Assembly: GCA_934561335.1 (NCBI GenBank) | Contig: CAKTGD010000049.1 | Location: 1 to 10,218 of the forward strand | DNA from: an uncultured Oscillospiraceae bacterium | GTDB taxonomy: Bacteria; Bacillota_A; Clostridia; Oscillospirales; Oscillospiraceae | DNA length: 10,218 nucleotides | Reading direction: 5' to 3' | Shown: piece by piece, positions 6,830 to 10,218 of the stretch | Layout: each line of letters opens with the position of its first letter | How positions within the stretch are numbered: position 1 is the first letter of the stretch | Made by a program: the position numbers and the translations under genes | The notes under the pieces: model-generated | What the model was told of the DNA's origin: nothing | What the model saw: only the letters and a program-made list of their open reading frames with translations | Database searches by the model: none

Positions 6830-7504
6830 TTACATGAACTGACACAACAGAATCGGCAGGAAAACTGCCGGGACCATATTCAAGATCCGCAGCTTGGTCA
6901 CACCCATCACATTCAGGCCAATGGCCACGATCAGCAGCGAGCCAACCACCGTAATACTGTTCACGACCATATCTCCCAGGTAGGGAGCAATCACGGAAGC
7001 CAGCAACGCGACGGAGCCTTCCAGCACAACTACCGTAACCGCCGACAGCGCCACGCCCAGCCCCATCGTTGAGGCAAATACCAGCGCCGACACACCGTCA
7101 ATGACCGATTTTGAGATAAGGATGGTGTGCTGCTGCTGCAAGCCGCTCTCCAGCGCGCCCATAATGGCCATTGCACCCACCGCAAACACCAGTGACCCGG
7201 TCACAAACCCTTCTGTGACCGGCGCCCCGGAAAAGCGCCGCTGCATCGCTTCTCCCAACCGATTCATTGCCCCTTCGATATTCAGCATTTCGCCGATAAT
7301 CGTGCCTATGACCATGGAGAGAATGGGAACCAGCGAATTGACATCCTTCATAAGTCCCGGCACCGCGATGCCGATCACCACCAACGCCAGCGCAGACATC
7401 AATGAGCTGCGCAGCCGCTCCGGCAGCAGTTTGCCGACCAGCATACCCAGCACGCCGCCTGCAACAATGGCAATACCATTTATCATCGTACCCAATAAAA
7501 TCAT
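6830..7504 (-). CDS. DUF554 family membrane protein (YqgA-like)
   Basis: This is a 224-residue polytopic membrane protein of the DUF554 family (E. coli YqgA is a member). The family has no established biochemical role; transport is a guess. The start MILLGTMINGIAIVAGGVLG matches the typical family N-terminus. Hydrophobic segments at about 5-24, 36-52, 57-72, 100-118, 131-170, 180-197 and 208-222 suggest six to seven membrane spans rich in Gly and Ala. An upstream in-frame ATG at 7582 would add 26 residues of non-family sequence inside tcdA, so I reject it. GGAGG precedes ATG 7504, whose ATGA overlaps the tcdA stop, implying translational coupling. Downstream proC is 31 bp away in the same operon. 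Confidence 0.9.
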   Translation of the reverse strand: MILLGTMINGIAIVAGGVLGMLVGKLLPERLRSSLMSALALVVIGIAVPGLMKDVNSLVPILSMVIGTIIGEMLNIEGAMNRLGEAMQRRFSGAPVTEGFVTGSLVFAVGAMAIMGALESGLQQQHTILISKSVIDGVSALVFASTMGLGVALSAVTVVVLEGSVALLASVIAPYLGDMVVNSITVVGSLLIVAIGLNVMGVTKLRILNMVPAVFLPILLCQFM

Positions 7505-8226
7505 GGGATCAACCCTCCATCTTCCATCAGATCCTGTACAACCGCACCCGCCATCAGCAGTCCCGCCACCGAAGGCACCCATGACACACTGGCCGGTACG
7601 CTGCGCCGTCCGGGCGGCGGCGCTTCCAGCTGCTGCGTTTCACTTGGCTGCTCGGGGCTGAACACCACCTTCAGGTGGTGAATCCCCCGCTGCCGCAGCT
7701 CCTTGCGCATTACTCTTGCCAAGGGGCAACCGGAGGTTTTGGAGATATCTGTAACCGTCAGCAGCTCAGGCTGCAATTTATTGCCGGTTCCCAGCGCCGT
7801 GATAATGGGAATCCGGCGCAGCCGTGCCTGCTCGATCAGGTCCAGCTTACAGCTGACCAGATCGATGGCGTCTACTATATAGTCATACTGCGCCCCAAAG
7901 AAATCCTGGCGGTGCGCCGCATCATAGAGTCCCACAAGGGGATGCACCCTTGTCTCAGGGCAGATATCACGGCAGCGCGCGGCGGCAGCCTCCGCTTTGG
8001 CCATACCCACCGTGGAGTGGAGCGCATACAGCTGGCGGTTGATGTTGCTGACGGAGAGGGTATCACCGTCAATCAGCGTCAGCTCTCCGATCCCGGCGCG
8101 GCACAGCGCCTCGGCCGCATAGCTGCCAACACCGCCCAAGCCGAATACGGCCACATGGCAGCGGCGCAGCCGGCCCAGTGCTTCCCCGCCCAGCATCATT
8201 TCCGTTCTCAAAAACTCTTCGTACAT
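7501..8226 (-). CDS. tcdA: tRNA threonylcarbamoyladenosine dehydratase TcdA
   Basis: TcdA (241 residues; CsdL/YgdL) is an E1-like ThiF/MoeB-fold enzyme. It uses ATP to dehydrate t6A37 into cyclic t6A (ct6A) on tRNAs reading ANN codons. The nucleotide-binding glycine loop is at 29-34 (GLGGVG). The E1 signature DGDTLSVSNINRQ follows at 53-65, and VDAIDLVSCK gives the second conserved Asp region. SKTSGCPLARVMRKELRQRGI and the C-terminal SVSWVPSVAGL segment distinguish TcdA from ThiF or MoeB. There is no zinc-binding Cys tetrad or rhodanese domain. An AGAGG ribosome binding site lies before ATG 8226. Its stop overlaps the DUF554 start by four bases. No separate promoter is evident upstream, so it is probably read through from the parvulin gene past the 8249-8277 hairpin. 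Confidence 0.95.
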   Translation of the reverse strand: MYEEFLRTEMMLGGEALGRLRRCHVAVFGLGGVGSYAAEALCRAGIGELTLIDGDTLSVSNINRQLYALHSTVGMAKAEAAAARCRDICPETRVHPLVGLYDAAHRQDFFGAQYDYIVDAIDLVSCKLDLIEQARLRRIPIITALGTGNKLQPELLTVTDISKTSGCPLARVMRKELRQRGIHHLKVVFSPEQPSETQQLEAPPPGRRSVPASVSWVPSVAGLLMAGAVVQDLMEDGGLIP

Positions 8227-8248
8227 GGTTTTCCTCTTTATTACACAG

Positions 8249-8277
8249 CAAGGGACCGGCGGCGTGCCGGTCCCTTG
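8249..8277 (-). other. 12-bp stem-loop between the parvulin gene and tcdA
   Basis: CAAGGGACCGGC (8249-8260) and its perfect complement (8266-8277) enclose a 5-nt loop. It lies 16 nt past the parvulin stop and 22 nt before the tcdA ATG. There is no T run on either strand (minus strand continues CTGTGTAATAAAG), so it is not a standard intrinsic terminator. It may stabilise the upstream mRNA 3' end, be a processing point, or act as a partial terminator that lowers tcdA-DUF554-proC expression. Confidence 0.75.
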
Positions 8278-8293
8278 TCATACATCATGGTAA

Positions 8294-9856
8294 TCAGAAG
8301 CCGACGTACTTCATGCCGGAGCCTTCCGTAACCGTTTCCGCAGCGGTCTGCTCAGCCAGCCAGTCGCTGTAATCTCCATTCTTCAGCGAGGTCTCTGCCA
8401 TCGTCTTCCAATAGGGATCACCAAAGCTGTCCAGATACATGACGTGGCTGCCGTAGGTGCTGTCGATCACACCGGCGTCACCCTGTTTGCGGCCATCGGC
8501 AAAGCACCAATCCAAGAACTCCGGCACAAAGTTGGTGTTCTTGCTCAAGTCGCTGTACAGGCCGCCGTTGGACGCGCTACCGCCGTCGCCGGACAGCTCC
8601 TCAGCCAACTGGGCAAACAGTTCTGCGGTAGCGCCGCCGTCCTGCCATTCCTTCAGTGCCTTTTCCGCGTCATTGTGGGCAGTCTCCTTCAGCTTGGCCA
8701 GATCCGCATCATAGGTATCGGCCGTCTTGTCCAGATCGGAACTATCCACCTCAAAGAGGATGTGGCGCACATTCACCGTCAGATAGTCCTGACGTGCGCG
8801 GGAGTGGAACACAGCAAAATAAATGTTAGAATCAGTAACCACCGTCCCGCTCTCGCCTTCCGTGCGAGATGCGTCAAACACCCAATTCACCAATTCGGTA
8901 TCGGCATAGGTGCCCTCTTCCTGATGAGCATAGGAAGCGATATCTTCATAGCTGGCAGCGATATCCTCCAAAGACTCGCCGGCGGTAAAGCGGGCAGCAG
9001 CATCCTGTGCCGCTTCCTCAGCCGCCTTTTTGGCAGCTGCTTCCTGTTCGTCCGTAGGCTCCACCGTATTGCCGTTGGCATCCGTGGTGCCGGAAGCTGT
9101 GGCCTTAAAGGAGATATACTCATAATCCGCCGCATCAAAGGCGTTCTTGTCCGCCTCATAGCAGGCCTCCAGCTCTGTATCCGTATAGGACAGGCTATCG
9201 ATATAATCCTGCCGATAGTGGGAAGCCAGATCGTCCATCTGATACAGCTTCTTAAAGGTATCCACCGTCATATTGGAGCCATACACCCGCTTGAGATAAC
9301 CGGACAGGCTCATGCCATTCTTTTTTGCATAGCTGGTAATCTCATCCAGCGTTGCTTGCAGTTCATCCTCGTGCGCGGCGGCACCATCAGCCTTTGCCTT
9401 TTCACTCAGCAGATAGGACTGGGTCAGATTCTCTTTTGCTATATTCTTCAGGTACTGATCCCAGCTGATCTCTTCCTCGTCCGTAACGCCCAGAAGCATC
9501 TTGGCCATGGCGTTAAGGTTCTGATTCTTCAGCGAAGTGCTGGCATCCAGCCCGAAATAGTTGGCGTACTGAGATCTGCTGATGGAATTCAGCGCACTAT
9601 AATAATAGTAATCCACCTCTGCGGCGGTAAAGTCTTTTCCATCCACCGTCACAGCCGTGGCACGGCGCTGGAAAATGCCGGAGTTATACAGCAGCACCAC
9701 GGCGGCCACAATCACAAATAAAACGGCAATACCGCCATAGAGGCGCCGACTCTTTTTCTGCTCAGCCGCTTCCTTGGCTGCGCGCTCCGCCTTGGGATCC
9801 ACATGGCCCTGCGCGGCCAGCTCCTGACGGTTTTTCTTTTCTCTGGATGCACTCAT
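8294..9856 (-). CDS. Membrane-anchored parvulin-type peptidylprolyl isomerase (PrsA/SurA-like)
   Basis: This 520-residue protein probably helps fold secreted proteins on the outer face of the membrane. A charged cytoplasmic N-terminus (1-38) precedes one membrane helix at about 41-57. No lipobox is seen, so it is a type II anchored protein, unlike lipoprotein PrsA. Residues 66-240 form a helical SurA_N-like chaperone region. Residues 244-355 resemble a degenerate parvulin domain with an acidic Ala/Glu-rich insertion. Residues 361-476 are the better parvulin domain, with VNVRHILFEV (H365), GGLYSD, FVPEF and YGSHVMYL (H471). The ATG at 9856 has GAGAGG about 11 bases upstream, slightly far. A strong promoter lies at 9917-9945. 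It is the first gene of the minus-strand operon. I leave the symbol blank because orthology to prsA is not proven. Confidence 0.88.
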   Translation of the reverse strand: MSASREKKNRQELAAQGHVDPKAERAAKEAAEQKKSRRLYGGIAVLFVIVAAVVLLYNSGIFQRRATAVTVDGKDFTAAEVDYYYYSALNSISRSQYANYFGLDASTSLKNQNLNAMAKMLLGVTDEEEISWDQYLKNIAKENLTQSYLLSEKAKADGAAAHEDELQATLDEITSYAKKNGMSLSGYLKRVYGSNMTVDTFKKLYQMDDLASHYRQDYIDSLSYTDTELEACYEADKNAFDAADYEYISFKATASGTTDANGNTVEPTDEQEAAAKKAAEEAAQDAAARFTAGESLEDIAASYEDIASYAHQEEGTYADTELVNWVFDASRTEGESGTVVTDSNIYFAVFHSRARQDYLTVNVRHILFEVDSSDLDKTADTYDADLAKLKETAHNDAEKALKEWQDGGATAELFAQLAEELSGDGGSASNGGLYSDLSKNTNFVPEFLDWCFADGRKQGDAGVIDSTYGSHVMYLDSFGDPYWKTMAETSLKNGDYSDWLAEQTAAETVTEGSGMKYVGF

Positions 9857-9916
9857 TGGTTTTCATTCCTCTCAAGTGATAGGCGCAATACGCCCTTGGT
9901 TGTAAAATACCTAGCT

Positions 9917-9945
9917 ATTATACAGTAGTTTTGCTAATTGTGCAA
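9917..9945 (-). promoter_or_regulatory. Sigma-A promoter of the parvulin-tcdA-DUF554-proC operon
   Basis: Minus-strand -35 TTGCAC (9940-9945) and perfect -10 TATAAT (9917-9922) are separated by 17 bp. Transcription would begin near 9910, giving a leader of about 55 nt before ATG 9856. The leader holds a short GGCG/CGCC inverted repeat but no recognisable riboswitch. It is the only good promoter seen for the operon. Confidence 0.85.
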
Positions 9946-9959
9946 GCATTATATTTTGG

Positions 9960-10016
9960 AAAGGCCGGTGAAAACGTCCTATCGCGATACGCATCACGTC
10001 ACCGGGCGGCCTTTTT
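9960..10016 (+). terminator. Branched inverted repeat with T tract, terminator-like
   Basis: AAAGGCC (9960-9966) pairs with GGCCTTT (10008-10014). Inside it GGTGA (9967-9971) pairs with TCACC (9999-10003), across a four-base bulge on one side. A small palindrome, ATCGCGAT, sits in the loop. On the plus strand the stem runs into TTTTT (10012-10016), as in an intrinsic terminator, but no plus-strand gene precedes it. On the minus strand it would sit just upstream of the parvulin promoter and could insulate it, with a weaker TTTCC tail. Confidence 0.55.
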
Positions 10017-10030
10017 CTATGTAGTTGCAG

Positions 10031-10065
10031 ATAAAATGAGAGAAGCAGCCTTGCGGCTGCTTCTC
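10031..10065 (-). terminator. Intrinsic terminator for a minus-strand transcript entering from the right
   Basis: A perfect 11-bp stem, GAGAAGCAGCC (10040-10050) with GGCTGCTTCTC (10055-10065), has a 4-nt loop. On the minus strand it is followed by TCATTTTAT, an imperfect U tract; on the plus strand no T run follows. This favours termination of a leftward transcript that begins beyond or near the right edge. Confidence 0.65.
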
Positions 10066-10218
10066 CATTGCATCGGGCCAAGTTATAACCTGCACCGTTT
10101 CCTAGCAGGTGGGTTGTCTCCAGCTTGCTTTACTGCTTCCACCATCCAGCCGCAAACGGCAGCCGGGAGGCCTGCAAACCACATGCTGATCCGACATCCC
10201 CTATAACAAGATGTGAGG
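10066..10218 (-). ncRNA. Possible 3' part of a structured RNA, unidentified
   Basis: The last 150 bases hold no gene I recognise. On the minus strand they lie directly before a terminator-like hairpin and show several pairing segments. CATC and GTTATA near the right edge can pair with GATG and TATAAC close to the terminator, enclosing about 115 nt. Within that span ACCTGC/GCAGGT, GGTGG/CCACC and GCCG/CGGC can form stems. A long-range closing stem, internal hairpins and a terminator fit a 6S-like or other small RNA, but I do not recognise a family consensus. A minus-strand frame ending at a TAA near 10086 (last residues ARKRCRL) is also open to the edge, so a small protein tail is an alternative. 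Confidence 0.3.

Noticed and set aside
7505..7582. Upstream ATG at 7582 as start of the DUF554 protein
   Set aside because: The extra 26 residues are Gly-rich antisense-like sequence inside tcdA, and ATG 7504 has a good RBS and the family's usual N-terminus.
8249..8277. Hairpin after the parvulin gene as a standard Rho-independent terminator
   Set aside because: No T run follows on either strand and no tcdA promoter was found, so full termination is not supported.
8444..9721. 425-codon plus-strand frame opposite the parvulin gene
   Set aside because: It is a long shadow of the parvulin gene: no RBS or promoter, Ile/Gly/His-rich translation without domains, while the minus strand encodes a clear parvulin.
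9763..9870. 34-codon frame starting ATGAAAACC just before and overlapping the parvulin start
   Set aside because: It is well placed behind GAGAGG but runs out of frame into the parvulin gene and encodes no recognisable peptide; most likely it arises by chance.
9931..10206. 91-codon plus-strand frame at the right end
   Set aside because: It passes through two inverted repeats, lacks an RBS, and has no recognisable protein features.
1..10218. Search for CRISPR arrays, transposons, phage genes and toxin-antitoxin pairs
   Set aside because: No regularly spaced repeats, transposase or integrase motifs, terminal inverted repeats or toxin-antitoxin-like pairs were seen; all confident genes are housekeeping types.

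Overview
The window reads as chromosomal core sequence from a GC-rich member of the Clostridia (Firmicutes/Bacillota), probably an Oscillospiraceae/Ruminococcaceae-type gut lineage. The evidence is strong sigma-A promoters (TTGNNN, 16-17 bp spacer, TATAAT), AGGAGG-type ribosome binding sites, a PolA lacking proofreading residues, a membrane-anchored parvulin, a clostridial TcdA and a DUF554 protein. The exact genus cannot be read from this sequence. No mobile element, phage gene, CRISPR array or plasmid feature is visible.

Layout from left to right. Positions 1-72 hold a minus-strand tRNA-Thr(CGT) with its own promoter at 132-160. Positions 161-615 have no convincing gene, but carry a tandem run of DnaA-box-like nonamers around 422-464 and a hairpin at 541-573. 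Positions 616-1542 (minus) encode an AEC-family membrane transporter. Its promoter lies back-to-back with the polA promoter in the 1543-1751 gap. Positions 1752-5914 (plus) form a compact operon, polA-rimI-tsaD. It ends at a strong hairpin (5948-5981) shared with the convergent minus-strand operon. That second operon reads leftward from a promoter at 9917-9945 through a parvulin foldase gene (8294-9856), a hairpin (8249-8277), tcdA, a DUF554 membrane protein gene and proC (5998). The right end (9957-10218) has no convincing protein gene. It holds two inverted repeats and may hold the 3' part of a minus-strand structured RNA that runs off the edge.

Functional links: TsaD catalyses the last step of t6A37 formation on tRNAs reading ANN codons. 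TcdA cyclises t6A to ct6A. The tRNA-Thr at the left edge has the U36-A37 context such enzymes act on. Substrate, writer and second-step enzyme therefore lie within 8 kb, though in three transcription units. RimI is a frequent TsaD neighbour. PolA, ProC and the parvulin are housekeeping proteins of replication/repair, proline synthesis and envelope protein folding.

I found no new multi-gene system. The points most worth checking are the DnaA-box-like array, the possible RNA at the right edge, and a 26-codon leader ORF abutting the AEC transporter.
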